From IMG/VR virus record IMGVR_UViG_3300009506_000026, positions 1-63,152 of that record: a stretch of 63,152 bases of DNA, one strand, 5' to 3'. The stretch comes from a virus. This document shows positions 47,477-55,633 of the stretch, piece by piece (position 1 is the stretch's first letter; every line of letters begins with the position of its first letter). The notes below the pieces were generated by a model. That model was not told the origin of the DNA, did not search any database, and was given only the letters and a program-made list of their open reading frames with translations. The position numbers were made by a program, and so were the translations under genes.

Positions 47477-50400
47477 TTTTTCCTAATCCTTTATCCACAT
47501 TCTCTATTGCTTTCTTTACCTCGGTAGCCAATTTTCTCATGCTATTCCTGTCCCCCGTCAAAAACTGTGGGGACACGGTTATATTATATGTTCGGTTGAT
47601 CGGAGAGGGGGTGGCAAACTCAGGCTGCATTTCATACCTGGGAGCCAAAGATTTTACCAAACCCCCCATCCTTGCCTTGATCACCTTTGTGGCACTCTCA
47701 ACAGGGACCGTCATGCTGTTAATAGAGGACATAAAATTGGTACCATATTTTTTCACGGCTTCCGAACGCATGACATACTCACCATGTGATAACCAAGCAG
47801 CAATCTTGTCAATTCCCCTTGCTCCTATTACTGATCCACCACTTCCATATTTCCTTGTTTGCCTCTGCTTCTTTTTCAATCTTCGAATTAAATCTAAGGT
47901 GTAACCACCCTCAGCCATCCCTTCGTCCGTCCTAATATATTCACCAGAACCCAATTGGGGCTCCTCTCCCCCCTCTATTGCTGGCACTCCCCCTTCCTGT
48001 GTAATCTTTACCTTCAGCGTGATTTCCTTGCTTTCAATCTGATCCCACTTCTCTTGAAACTTGTCAACCAACTGGTAAGTTCTATCTAAATCCTGTAATG
48101 CTTGTTCAGTTTGAAGAACAAGCTCCTTTCTAGAAACATCATCGATTTTCTTTCCATATGCATCGATCAAACGATCCAGCTTTTCGATGTCCGATTGAGC
48201 ATCCTGAGCCTGTTTCTTCGTCGCCTCCCTTTGATTCTTATACAAAGCCTCAATCTCATTCGCAATTCGTTTCATGTAGCTTTCGGCTTCATCGGAAGTG
48301 GATCGAAGGTCTCTCACAGTTTCTCCACTTGAATCCTTTACTTCTCTTGCCAGCCCCTCCGCTAAATCATACGCCTGCTTGTAGGTATCATAGTCATGCT
48401 TTGCCCTCGCCTCATTCATCAGCTTATTAATCCTGCTGATATCGTCATTGTATTTCTGTTCATCGGAGAAATCTCTTTGACGAATCTCTCGGAGGTTGTC
48501 AGAATGTTCTTTTCTAAACTTCTTTAAATCTCTGGATAATTCACGGAATTTACTTTTAGACTCGGTTATTATACTTTTTAATTCGGTCTTGTAATCTTTG
48601 GCAAGATCAATCCATGCTTCGGCTTGCTTTCGGGAAGACTCTCTGGCTAAATCTTCCAAAACATCATTCTTTGCCTGTTCAATCGCTATCAGTTCCTCTT
48701 TCCTGGCTTGAGATTCCCTCAATAAAGCTCCCGTATAGTCCTTCTGAATATCTTTTAATTTGCTCGCATTATTCTCCGCCAGCTCCTTTTCCTTTTCATA
48801 CACACTCTCTAAACCTTTGGTCCTTTCTTGGTATGTTTTTTCCACTTGCTTTGCCAATGAATCCAATATCTTTATTTCCCAATCTGCCCTTTCCTTCAAG
48901 GACATCTTCTCTTTTTCATTTTTCTCTATAAAGTCAACCAAAGTTTTCGCTCTGATAGCCATTATATTTTTCGCTATCTTTTCTTCCTCAATATTATAAT
49001 CCTCCGCTTTTTTCTTTAAAGCCTCGATCTCTTTATCCATATTTGCCAATGAATCAATTAAAGCCACTTGAGACTCGGCGCTCAACTGATCATACAATTC
49101 ACGAAAAACCTCAGGCATATCAGAAAGATTTTCTTTAAAATTCTTGGCAATTTCTTTGGAAGATTGTTTTAGAGCCTCCAAAGCCGTGATCACAAGTTCA
49201 ACCTGATCTTTAGTTGCTCCCAACCTTATCAAAGCGACTCTTATTTCCTCAAAAGACAACTTAGATTCATACAAAGTTGTCCCTGTAGCTACCCATTGAT
49301 CATTCATCTCCTGTTGAGTTTTTTCATATTCCTTAGTGTCCCTGCCCAGTTTTTTATAATATTCCGAGACCTCACTTATATACTCCCCAATTAGTTTAAA
49401 ATCATCACGAAGAATATCTAACATTCCTTTTGGGATTATAATCTCAAAAGCTTTGCCCAAAACCTCCGCATTCTTTCCTATATTGTCGATAAAATTCCTA
49501 TATTTAACATCCAGTATAGTAAGTAGTGCATCCCATCCCTTACTTACCCTATTCAAAAGCCCCTGCCAAAAAGCTACCTCCTCCAATTTTTTTCGATATA
49601 GTTCCAAAGTCTTAATATTATTCTGTAGTTTCGTTTCAAGTTCAACCGATAGAGCTTCTCTTATTTTCTGAGCATTCTCCTCGGCTTTCTCGGAGTTCAA
49701 ATCCAATTGACCAGACAATTTCGAATAGGCCGCTTCCACTCTCTTTATCGTGGATTCATGTTGTCTTTGAACATTTTCTCCCTTCTTATATTTTTCCGCC
49801 AACTTATCAAATTTCTCCGCATAAAGAGCCAGAGTTTGCGTAGTTTGTCCCATTTTCTGATCCAACTTAATTGTAACATCTATTGCTCTTTGAGTGGATC
49901 CCCTAAACCAATTAAATACGGCTATGCCCGCCCCAATAGCCGCAAATAACAATCCAATCTTTGCCGCCGCACTCCTCATTATAGTAACTAATCTTGCGAC
50001 ACTAGCAGTCATGGCAATAGAGGATCCCTGAATAAGATTCATAACAATCAGGGCTTTTTTCAGGTCATTGGCAAACTTCACAATTATAGGACCTAATTTT
50101 AACAATAACTGCCCAAGTTTTGTAAATGATACACCAAGGAGTGTTAAACTGGCAACCCAAACGGTGATACTAGTTAAAAATTTCCCAATCGAGGAACTAA
50201 TAAACTGAGCTATTACAGAAGCCAACGATCTTAAAACATCCACTAGTACCTTTAAGCTGTCCGTAACCCCCGCCTCACCGAAAGCAACCGCTATCAATTT
50301 TGCTCTGTCCGCCAAGTTCTTTAATTTTACTCCTAATCCCTCCATCTGAGTGGAGGCCATATCCGCTGCGGACCCTGTTTCATAAACTTTATTGAGCATA

Positions 50401-51497
50401 TCTTGAAAACTGCCAGGACCAGTAGTACCAAAAGCTTTTGATAGTACCGCAACTGCTTGGGCTCCTCTAAGTCCAAACAATCTATACGCCTTTGCCATAT
50501 CTACTGTTCCCGCTTCCGATTCCTGCATAACACGACTTAAATTTTCCATTGCTTTTTGATAACCAACAAGTCGTGGATTAATCTCATTCAAATCAATTCC
50601 TAAAGATCGAAATTCCTCCCTCAAATTCCTACTTGGAGACAACAATCGAGATATTACCTGCCGTAACCCTGTACCAATAGTGCTTGCTCTTAGCCCATTA
50701 TTAGCAAGAACCCCCATCGAAGCCGCGGCTTCCTCTATATCAATTCCCGCCTGAGCAGATGCGGCACCCACATAATTAAACGCGGTCCTTAATTTATCAA
50801 TTGTGAGTTTACTTCTATTGACGGCGTTCGCCATCACATCAGAAACTCTTGAGGACTCAACAGTGCTGAGATTCCAAGCTCGAATTGATGTGGTAACCAG
50901 ATCCGCCACATCCGTCATATCTCCTAAAGTGCCTGTAGCCAAATTAGCCACCGCCGACATAGCCTGCATTGACTCAGTGGCGCTGAAACCTGCCTGACCT
51001 AACAAGACCATCCCATCCGCTACCTCAGCAGTTGAAAACTTAGTATCCTTCGCAACCTGTTTAATCGTTTCTCCCATGCCCATTACTTCGGCATCCGTGG
51101 CACGGGTGATGGCTTGCAAATTCTTCAAAGCCTGATCGAAGTCAACGATTTCTTTGGCTCCCGCCGCAAACGCCCTCATCAACCCATATATACCACTTGT
51201 TGCTATGCCGTAGGTTGCAACTGTTTTTAACGCCAAGGACATGCGGTTGACAACACCCGTGACCCTCGTGGCGGCCCTGGCATACTGTCCTAACGCCGTA
51301 TGTCCTCTTTGAATGGCTTGAGTGGCACCCTGTACGTTGCGCCCAGCTTGAGCAAAGGCTTGTGATCCCCTGCCCATCCCCTGCAACTGTTGATTGAAGT
51401 TTAAAACGGCTTGCCGGGCACGTTGGATACCATTAAGGAGAGCAGTAATATCCGCAGTAAAAATTGTCCCGAGATTAAGAGTCCTTCCGTTAGCCAC
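47469..51497 (-). CDS. Tape measure protein, 1342 aa
   Basis: N-terminal 380 residues carry the TP901-type tape measure signature (VDFDQALKNLQAITRATDAEVMG; FSTAEVADGMVLLGQAG; ASMGVLANNGLRASTIG). Residues about 410-520 hold hydrophobic helices. A very long coiled coil follows to about 1200 (KEKELAENNASKLKDIQKDY; LREIRQRDFSDEQKYNDD), then a C-terminal part with GGEEP and MGGLVKSLAP. The length sets the tail length in this family, so the tail should be about 200 nm by the usual 1.5 A per residue rule. Long, non-contractile tail expected as no sheath gene is seen. Confidence 0.9.
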   Translation of the reverse strand: MANGRTLNLGTIFTADITALLNGIQRARQAVLNFNQQLQGMGRGSQAFAQAGRNVQGATQAIQRGHTALGQYARAATRVTGVVNRMSLALKTVATYGIATSGIYGLMRAFAAGAKEIVDFDQALKNLQAITRATDAEVMGMGETIKQVAKDTKFSTAEVADGMVLLGQAGFSATESMQAMSAVANLATGTLGDMTDVADLVTTSIRAWNLSTVESSRVSDVMANAVNRSKLTIDKLRTAFNYVGAASAQAGIDIEEAAASMGVLANNGLRASTIGTGLRQVISRLLSPSRNLREEFRSLGIDLNEINPRLVGYQKAMENLSRVMQESEAGTVDMAKAYRLFGLRGAQAVAVLSKAFGTTGPGSFQDMLNKVYETGSAADMASTQMEGLGVKLKNLADRAKLIAVAFGEAGVTDSLKVLVDVLRSLASVIAQFISSSIGKFLTSITVWVASLTLLGVSFTKLGQLLLKLGPIIVKFANDLKKALIVMNLIQGSSIAMTASVARLVTIMRSAAAKIGLLFAAIGAGIAVFNWFRGSTQRAIDVTIKLDQKMGQTTQTLALYAEKFDKLAEKYKKGENVQRQHESTIKRVEAAYSKLSGQLDLNSEKAEENAQKIREALSVELETKLQNNIKTLELYRKKLEEVAFWQGLLNRVSKGWDALLTILDVKYRNFIDNIGKNAEVLGKAFEIIIPKGMLDILRDDFKLIGEYISEVSEYYKKLGRDTKEYEKTQQEMNDQWVATGTTLYESKLSFEEIRVALIRLGATKDQVELVITALEALKQSSKEIAKNFKENLSDMPEVFRELYDQLSAESQVALIDSLANMDKEIEALKKKAEDYNIEEEKIAKNIMAIRAKTLVDFIEKNEKEKMSLKERADWEIKILDSLAKQVEKTYQERTKGLESVYEKEKELAENNASKLKDIQKDYTGALLRESQARKEELIAIEQAKNDVLEDLARESSRKQAEAWIDLAKDYKTELKSIITESKSKFRELSRDLKKFRKEHSDNLREIRQRDFSDEQKYNDDISRINKLMNEARAKHDYDTYKQAYDLAEGLAREVKDSSGETVRDLRSTSDEAESYMKRIANEIEALYKNQREATKKQAQDAQSDIEKLDRLIDAYGKKIDDVSRKELVLQTEQALQDLDRTYQLVDKFQEKWDQIESKEITLKVKITQEGGVPAIEGGEEPQLGSGEYIRTDEGMAEGGYTLDLIRRLKKKQRQTRKYGSGGSVIGARGIDKIAAWLSHGEYVMRSEAVKKYGTNFMSSINSMTVPVESATKVIKARMGGLVKSLAPRYEMQPEFATPSPINRTYNITVSPQFLTGDRNSMRKLATEVKKAIENVDKGLGKNG

Positions 51498-51792
51498 GTT
51501 TCTTTACTCCTATGCTAAGAACTTGATTGCCTTTATGAAGACCCTTCATTCTCTCCGTCAAGGCTTTTTTCTCCTCGGGACTGTACTTCTCATTGTAATA
51601 TTCCGGAGATTTGAAGGTGAATATGTCAGAGGTTTCCTCTGCTTTTTCATCGTCCTTTACATGAGCACCATGAATCTTAGCCTGAAACTCCATCATCGAC
51701 ATCATTCTTTTCTGATGGTGCTCAAATAAAACGATAATCTGCTTCTTGGTTAATCCCCCTTCTCTATATGACTTTCTAAAACAATCATCCAA
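51490..51792 (-). CDS. Tail assembly chaperone, downstream part (likely made by frameshift)
   Basis: 100 residues from the first ATG, helical and charged (LTKKQIIVLFEHHQKRMMSMM). That ATG has no ribosome binding site, but the frame is open upstream to about 51840, meeting the end of the 51822-52244 gene at a C5 run. It is therefore probably expressed as a -1 frameshift fusion with the upstream chaperone, the classical G/GT arrangement. Directly precedes the tape measure gene (8-base overlap). Confidence 0.65.
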   Translation of the reverse strand: MDDCFRKSYREGGLTKKQIIVLFEHHQKRMMSMMEFQAKIHGAHVKDDEKAEETSDIFTFKSPEYYNEKYSPEEKKALTERMKGLHKGNQVLSIGVKKRG

Positions 51793-51821
51793 TTTGTAAT
51801 TATATACTTCACAAACAGCCG

Positions 51822-52244
51822 TTACGACCTCTCCGAGGGGGATTCCACTATCTGTGGCTCCTTCCCGAAGAGGGCTTCCAACTTTTTTTCGATTTCCTCC
51901 CTTTTAAAGTTCTGTTGGTAAACATGGCCAACTATCTCCAAAGCCTGATAGTTTGTAATGTCCTTCAGAACTTCTACTGTTTCCTCTTCCATTACCATAG
52001 GGATAATTTTCCCTATATTGTCCGATATCGTGTCAATCAAAAATTGAACTAACTCTGGAGTCAAAGCAGTGGAGTTAGGATCCATCTTTCCAAATTCAAC
52101 CAAAATTTTTGATATCATGTCTTTAAGCGTCAATTCATCCGCTAAGGACAAAGGGTAAATCTTAACCTTCCTGAGATTCCGAATGCCTATGGTGACTTCC
52201 GGAATCTCAGGATTGAGTTCTCGTATTTGTTGATTTTCTGGCAT
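51822..52244 (-). CDS. Tail assembly chaperone (upstream part), 140 aa
   Basis: Helical acidic protein (IRNLRKVKIYPLSLADELTLKDMISKIL; VMEEETVEVLKDITNYQ) located between tail tube and tape measure, the invariable place of tail chaperones. Good start behind AAGGAGAAAATAGC. The 0-frame ends shortly after a CCCCC run (51841-51837), from which ribosomes could shift into the downstream frame. Chaperones of this sort bind the tape measure during tail assembly. Confidence 0.75.
   Translation of the reverse strand: MPENQQIRELNPEIPEVTIGIRNLRKVKIYPLSLADELTLKDMISKILVEFGKMDPNSTALTPELVQFLIDTISDNIGKIIPMVMEEETVEVLKDITNYQALEIVGHVYQQNFKREEIEKKLEALFGKEPQIVESPSERS
51837..51841 (-). other. Putative -1 frameshift slippery site (C5 run)
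   Basis: Minus-strand sequence reads GAA TCC CCC TCG in the 0 frame; moving back one base places CCC again in the decoding site, so re-pairing is possible. After slippage the frame runs open into the downstream chaperone gene (LGEVVTAVCEVYNYKLDDCF) and ends at 51490. Confidence 0.5.
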
Positions 52245-52264
52245 TGCTATTTTCTCCTTACTAA

Positions 52265-52906
52265 TTACGCAGTGGTTGTGGTAGTCGTAGTGGTTGTGGT
52301 AGTTGTGAAGGTCGAGCCGTCATTCCAAACAATTTGTCCCAACGGCTTGTCATCCCAACACGCATTTCCACCACTAATTTCCGAATCAGCCCTTTTAGCC
52401 TCAATTCGAATTGCAACCGCAGCAGGTTCCTCAGGAGCAAAGTCCATCTCAATTGAGGCGGAAACCTGTGCCCTGGGGAAGATAATGTTCATGGTATTGG
52501 TACCATCAGGATAAGTATAAATTGCTTCCATCCTGATATACTCCGCGGATGCCAAAGTACCAAGAGCAATTTTCCCTGTGTGTGCTGCGGAATATGCAGC
52601 ATCAGTGGGATCCAAACCACGAGCAAGCGCCATGTTCTTTGGAGTGATTTCTTTGAAAGCACATTCCAAAGCAGCCTGCTCACGAAGTGGGAAAACAGCA
52701 TCTTCCAACATAGGAAAACCTGATTCCAACTTGAAGAACTCCGTATTACCTACAAAACGAGTGTTTGCAAGTGCTCCAATAGAATCTGTGGAGGACAACC
52801 ATGGAGTTTGTTTTGTCAGATACGTGGCAGAAGCTGCCACTCTGACCTGAGCCAAACCCAATGCTACTGTAGTGGTATCTCTTGTTACAGGACCAGTTCT
52901 TGCCAT
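52265..52906 (-). CDS. Major tail tube protein with poly-Thr C-terminus, 213 aa
   Basis: Position (upstream of chaperones and tape measure) and size fit the tube protein; the body is beta-rich (TRFVGNTEFFKLESGFPMLEDAVF; MNIIFPRAQVSASIEMDF). From residue about 200 the chain is twelve threonines then Ala, ending TTTTTA. The threonine codons are ACA, ACT, ACC and ACG in mixed order, so the tail is not a simple trinucleotide expansion. Two other virion proteins end the same way. The tail could extend from the tube surface as a glycosylation site. Confidence 0.75.
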   Translation of the reverse strand: MARTGPVTRDTTTVALGLAQVRVAASATYLTKQTPWLSSTDSIGALANTRFVGNTEFFKLESGFPMLEDAVFPLREQAALECAFKEITPKNMALARGLDPTDAAYSAAHTGKIALGTLASAEYIRMEAIYTYPDGTNTMNIIFPRAQVSASIEMDFAPEEPAAVAIRIEAKRADSEISGGNACWDDKPLGQIVWNDGSTFTTTTTTTTTTTTA

Positions 52907-52908
52907 AC

Positions 52909-53220
52909 TTACTCACCCCCTTTCTTTTCGTTTGTGCCAGAATAATCTTCTTCCTTGGATTGAATTTTAGGTGGTAGATTAACAGGAAAAAAATTGAACG
53001 TATTCCAATGATCAGGATATTCCAATCTACAAGCCCTTCTAAAACATCTCATTTTTATGGAACCATGAACTAACATCTCTACCATAGGAAACTTCTCCGA
53101 AATAGGGACATCCTCATCTCGGTGACTTCTACCAAATACAAACCTCCAAAGTCCCCCTGGCAGTTTTTCAATCAACCTCTTCCCGCACTTCTCACAATGA
53201 AAAAACATTTTTCCGCTCAT
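52909..53220 (-). CDS. Zinc-finger protein, Com-like, 103 aa
   Basis: MFFHCEKCGKRL and a second cysteine pair (RCFRRAC) suggest a zinc finger. The layout (CxxC, about 40 residues, CxxxxC followed by an aromatic tail) recalls phage Mu Com-like proteins, which regulate translation of the mom DNA-modification gene. Here it lies among tail genes, so a structural or regulatory role is undecided. Confidence 0.5.
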   Translation of the reverse strand: MSGKMFFHCEKCGKRLIEKLPGGLWRFVFGRSHRDEDVPISEKFPMVEMLVHGSIKMRCFRRACRLEYPDHWNTFNFFPVNLPPKIQSKEEDYSGTNEKKGGE

Positions 53221-53678
53221 AGCTTCGATGCCGTCCTTAATCTAACTGAAAGAGTTTTGTATTTGGTGCCATCGGGAGCTAGTAGTTGTCCGGATTCCAA
53301 AACCTCTTGTACCAACAATCCCCCTATTGCTACCCATGCCTGATTCAAATAACTTCTATACAATGTAATACTTTTCATCCCATGAGTTGCATTCTCATCC
53401 GATAGATACCCAAGCACTTTATCTTTTAGCTGTGCCAATCTCCACCCCTCATTGTCCTCCCTGGTACAGCAATGGACATACAGAAAGAAGGTTGACATAG
53501 TAGTGAATTCCATAGCACCAAAATTCACTGATACCCATTGTGTGCTACTAGAGTCAGGCTGTGAAATGCCAATATCAAAAACGGTGGTTATCCCCTCTGT
53601 GGTCTTTAAATTGTCCTTAAAATATTTAATAATGCTATCTCGGACATTGGCTTCTCGGGCAGTAGGATCAAGTGCCAT
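53217..53678 (-). CDS. Tail terminator/completion-like protein, 153 aa
   Basis: Overlaps the zinc-finger gene by 4 bases. TAREANVRDSIIKYFKDNL and TTVFDIGISQPDSSSTQWVSVNFG followed by YVHCCTREDNEGWRLAQLKDKVLGYL is the order seen in tail terminator proteins of siphophages (helix, strand, strand, helix). Position before the tail tube supports this. Moderate confidence because the family diverges quickly. Confidence 0.55.
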   Translation of the reverse strand: MALDPTAREANVRDSIIKYFKDNLKTTEGITTVFDIGISQPDSSSTQWVSVNFGAMEFTTMSTFFLYVHCCTREDNEGWRLAQLKDKVLGYLSDENATHGMKSITLYRSYLNQAWVAIGGLLVQEVLESGQLLAPDGTKYKTLSVRLRTASKL

Positions 53679-53679
53679 T

Positions 53680-53886
53680 TTAAAGTTCCTTAGCCTTCCT
53701 TACGTTTTCACAAATTCCATCCAATCCCTTAAAAAAATCCTCTTTGACGTACTCCACAATTTCCTTATCAATCTTACTTTCATCATACTGGCAGTGATCA
53801 AGGAAGTCGAGAATCATTTCGGCTTGCCTCAAGGACAATTCAAGACCAATAAATGTATCTCTATCCTGCACAAAAATTATTTTCAT
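53680..53886 (-). CDS. Hypothetical protein, 68 aa
   Basis: Small acidic helical protein (MKIIFVQDRDTFIGLEL; ILDFLDHCQYDESKIDKEI). Starts within the stop of the upstream gene (ATGA) and ends 1 base before the tail terminator. In other phages similar small genes lie here with unknown function. Confidence 0.5.
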   Translation of the reverse strand: MKIIFVQDRDTFIGLELSLRQAEMILDFLDHCQYDESKIDKEIVEYVKEDFFKGLDGICENVRKAKEL

Positions 53887-54254
53887 TTTGAAAGAACCTC
53901 ATAAAAAGGATTATCTTTGTCCTTTAAATCCCAAGGATCATTATTAAGTTCCTCAAAAACCAATTTCTTAATATCTTGTCGTTCCTTCGTCCATCTTATT
54001 CTTTTTTTTCTACCTATATACTTTTTCCCAGAATGAAACAGCTCCAATAGTTGCGAGGTCAATAACCAATAAACAAATACATATTTGAGGCGTGTACTTT
54101 CGGGGTCCTTGCTGTCAACCCTTATCCTTATTCCCCTATTCATCTCATGCGACCAAACTCCCCACTCAACATCAAAACGGGACATCTTTTTGTCCATTGC
54201 CTCTTTGAACTTCTCGTCAATAAATTCAATGTACTTCTCTGGGGTCATATCCAT
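53883..54254 (-). CDS. Hypothetical neck/tail protein, 123 aa
   Basis: Start chosen at the ATG at 54254 (TTGGAGCAACA upstream) near the stop of 54245-54808. Helical, basic in the middle (KKYIGRKKRIRWTKERQDIKKL). Unknown family; likely a neck component by location. An ATG at 54248 is also possible. Confidence 0.5.
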   Translation of the reverse strand: MDMTPEKYIEFIDEKFKEAMDKKMSRFDVEWGVWSHEMNRGIRIRVDSKDPESTRLKYVFVYWLLTSQLLELFHSGKKYIGRKKRIRWTKERQDIKKLVFEELNNDPWDLKDKDNPFYEVLSK

Positions 54255-54808
54255 TGTTGCTCCAATCGCTTTAAAGCGGCTTCCGCTTGTCTGATCCAAC
54301 CTGTGTCCGAATACTCGATGCCCGTTGGAATAAACAAGGGTCTTGGTTTTGGGTATGTTCCAAAACCTTCCTCCACCAAGAGTGCATACCAAACAATTAA
54401 CTTCTTAGGTCCATAATCCCCAGCACCGAACCATGATTTTCCCCCACTATCTATTGCAGTGGGATCAACTCCCCCTAAATACCCCTTTGGCATTTTGATA
54501 ATCGTAATCGCATTCAATAGGTCCCTTTTCAGCATCCAAAACTTCATAGGAAACCCATGATCTTTCTTCCAAGATTCATACCTCTCATTATACGTAGGGT
54601 AACTAAATTTCCCCGACACCAAATTCTGCCTAACTAAATTCGTATATTCAAAGGCGCATGTATAGGGAAGTCTGTCCTCTAATATCCTTGCCTCATTCTC
54701 CAATTTATGAGTTGCCACTAACCAACGTCGCAACTGTCCTGGATCTAAAAAGGCCCTCAGCATTGATTCCTCACTGTGCCATTCAATACTTTCATACTTG
54801 TTAAACAT
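54245..54808 (-). CDS. HK97-gp10-like neck/minor tail protein, 187 aa
   Basis: Size, place and pattern (PGQLRRWLVATHKLENEARILED; NLVRQNLVSGKFSYPTYNERYESW; LIVWYALLVEEGFGTY) resemble the HK97 gp10/virion-morphogenesis class that joins head to tail. No catalytic motif. The gene overlaps the preceding 127-residue gene by 52 bases. Confidence 0.5.
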   Translation of the reverse strand: MFNKYESIEWHSEESMLRAFLDPGQLRRWLVATHKLENEARILEDRLPYTCAFEYTNLVRQNLVSGKFSYPTYNERYESWKKDHGFPMKFWMLKRDLLNAITIIKMPKGYLGGVDPTAIDSGGKSWFGAGDYGPKKLIVWYALLVEEGFGTYPKPRPLFIPTGIEYSDTGWIRQAEAALKRLEQQWI

Positions 54809-55140
54809 CCCCCAAATTCATTAGGAGAACCGTCCCCATTTAGGGTTACATACGATTTGAAAAAATAGGGCTTAAATTCAATATACTCTTTTTGTTCCTT
54901 AAACAAAACAATTAGATCATGTTCTATCTGTAAAAAGGAAGGGAAAGCTGAGGAAAGCTCCTCAGGTATTTCCTCCGAGCTTTCGAAAACAGCATACCAT
55001 TTAGTTCCAACATTGTGCCAATTCACTTCCTCATATTTTTTAATTCTGATAATCTCCTTCAAAGACACATACTCCGATATCGATTCAATAATTTTGTTCG
55101 AATCCCCTTTTCCATTTTCCACTATAAATAGAGTTATCAT
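54757..55140 (-). CDS. Hypothetical protein, 127 aa
   Basis: Beta-rich in both halves (MITLFIVENGKGD; HNVGTKWYAVFESSEE; KPYFFKSYVTLNGDG). Starts inside the stop of the 58-residue zinc ribbon gene (ATGA). Likely part of the neck. Family not recognised. Confidence 0.5.
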   Translation of the reverse strand: MITLFIVENGKGDSNKIIESISEYVSLKEIIRIKKYEEVNWHNVGTKWYAVFESSEEIPEELSSAFPSFLQIEHDLIVLFKEQKEYIEFKPYFFKSYVTLNGDGSPNEFGGCLTSMKVLNGTVRNQC

Positions 55141-55313
55141 GTTACTGTCCTTGGATCCACAGATGTTGATTCGCCCTTAGGAAGCCCATTCTTTAAAATA
55201 CCACAATAACCACATTTAGGGCAAACGCAAAGGGTTTCTCCACTTGTATTTTTTTGGTCTTCCACCACAAACTCAGTCTGACAAACAGGACAAATAATAA
55301 TTAGTCCATTCAT
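55137..55313 (-). CDS. Small zinc-ribbon protein, 58 aa
   Basis: ATG 55313, stop at 55139-55137. Starts in the stop of the fiber-tail adaptor gene (ATGA) and ends in the start of the next. The product opens MNGLIIICPVC and continues with LCVCPKCGYCG, giving two Cys pairs for one zinc. Unknown function; the start couples it to the upstream structural gene. Confidence 0.6.
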   Translation of the reverse strand: MNGLIIICPVCQTEFVVEDQKNTSGETLCVCPKCGYCGILKNGLPKGESTSVDPRTVT

Positions 55314-55621
55314 ATTAAATCCTGAACTTTAAAGAAAACCATGTATTCCTTATAATTGTTACCACTACTTTGTACCTTACAAATTACATAGTAACCTTCT
55401 CCGTCGGTTCCATTTTGAACATAGATTCTTACAATTGAACCACTATAGGTACACTTGTTGGAATCTAATATAGTAGTGGAAACATCTACACCGTCTTCGT
55501 CATAGGCTTTAAAAGTTACATCGGAAATAGTTTCTTCGTCTAGCCATGTAGAAATATCAATATCTATATAATATTTTTCCCATGTAGTTTTAGGTTCAGT
55601 TACGGAAAAGCTTTCCCCCAT
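55310..55621 (-). CDS. Fiber-tail adaptor-like protein, 103 aa
   Basis: YYIDIDISTWLDEETISDVTFKAY and SIVRIYVQNGTDGEGYYVICK match the short Ig-like 'phage fiber-tail adaptor' type domains (ISxWLxxETIxxVxF...G.DGxxYxVxC). It directly follows the 729-residue Ser/Thr protein, so together they may form a surface fiber at the neck. Good start behind AAAGGAGATTACA. Confidence 0.65.
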   Translation of the reverse strand: MGESFSVTEPKTTWEKYYIDIDISTWLDEETISDVTFKAYDEDGVDVSTTILDSNKCTYSGSIVRIYVQNGTDGEGYYVICKVQSSGNNYKEYMVFFKVQDLI

Positions 55622-55633
55622 TGTAATCTCCTT

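Noticed and set aside
52265-52310. Poly-Thr tail as a sequencing or replication slippage artefact
   Set aside because: Threonine codons are mixed and the same ending occurs in two other genes with different codons.
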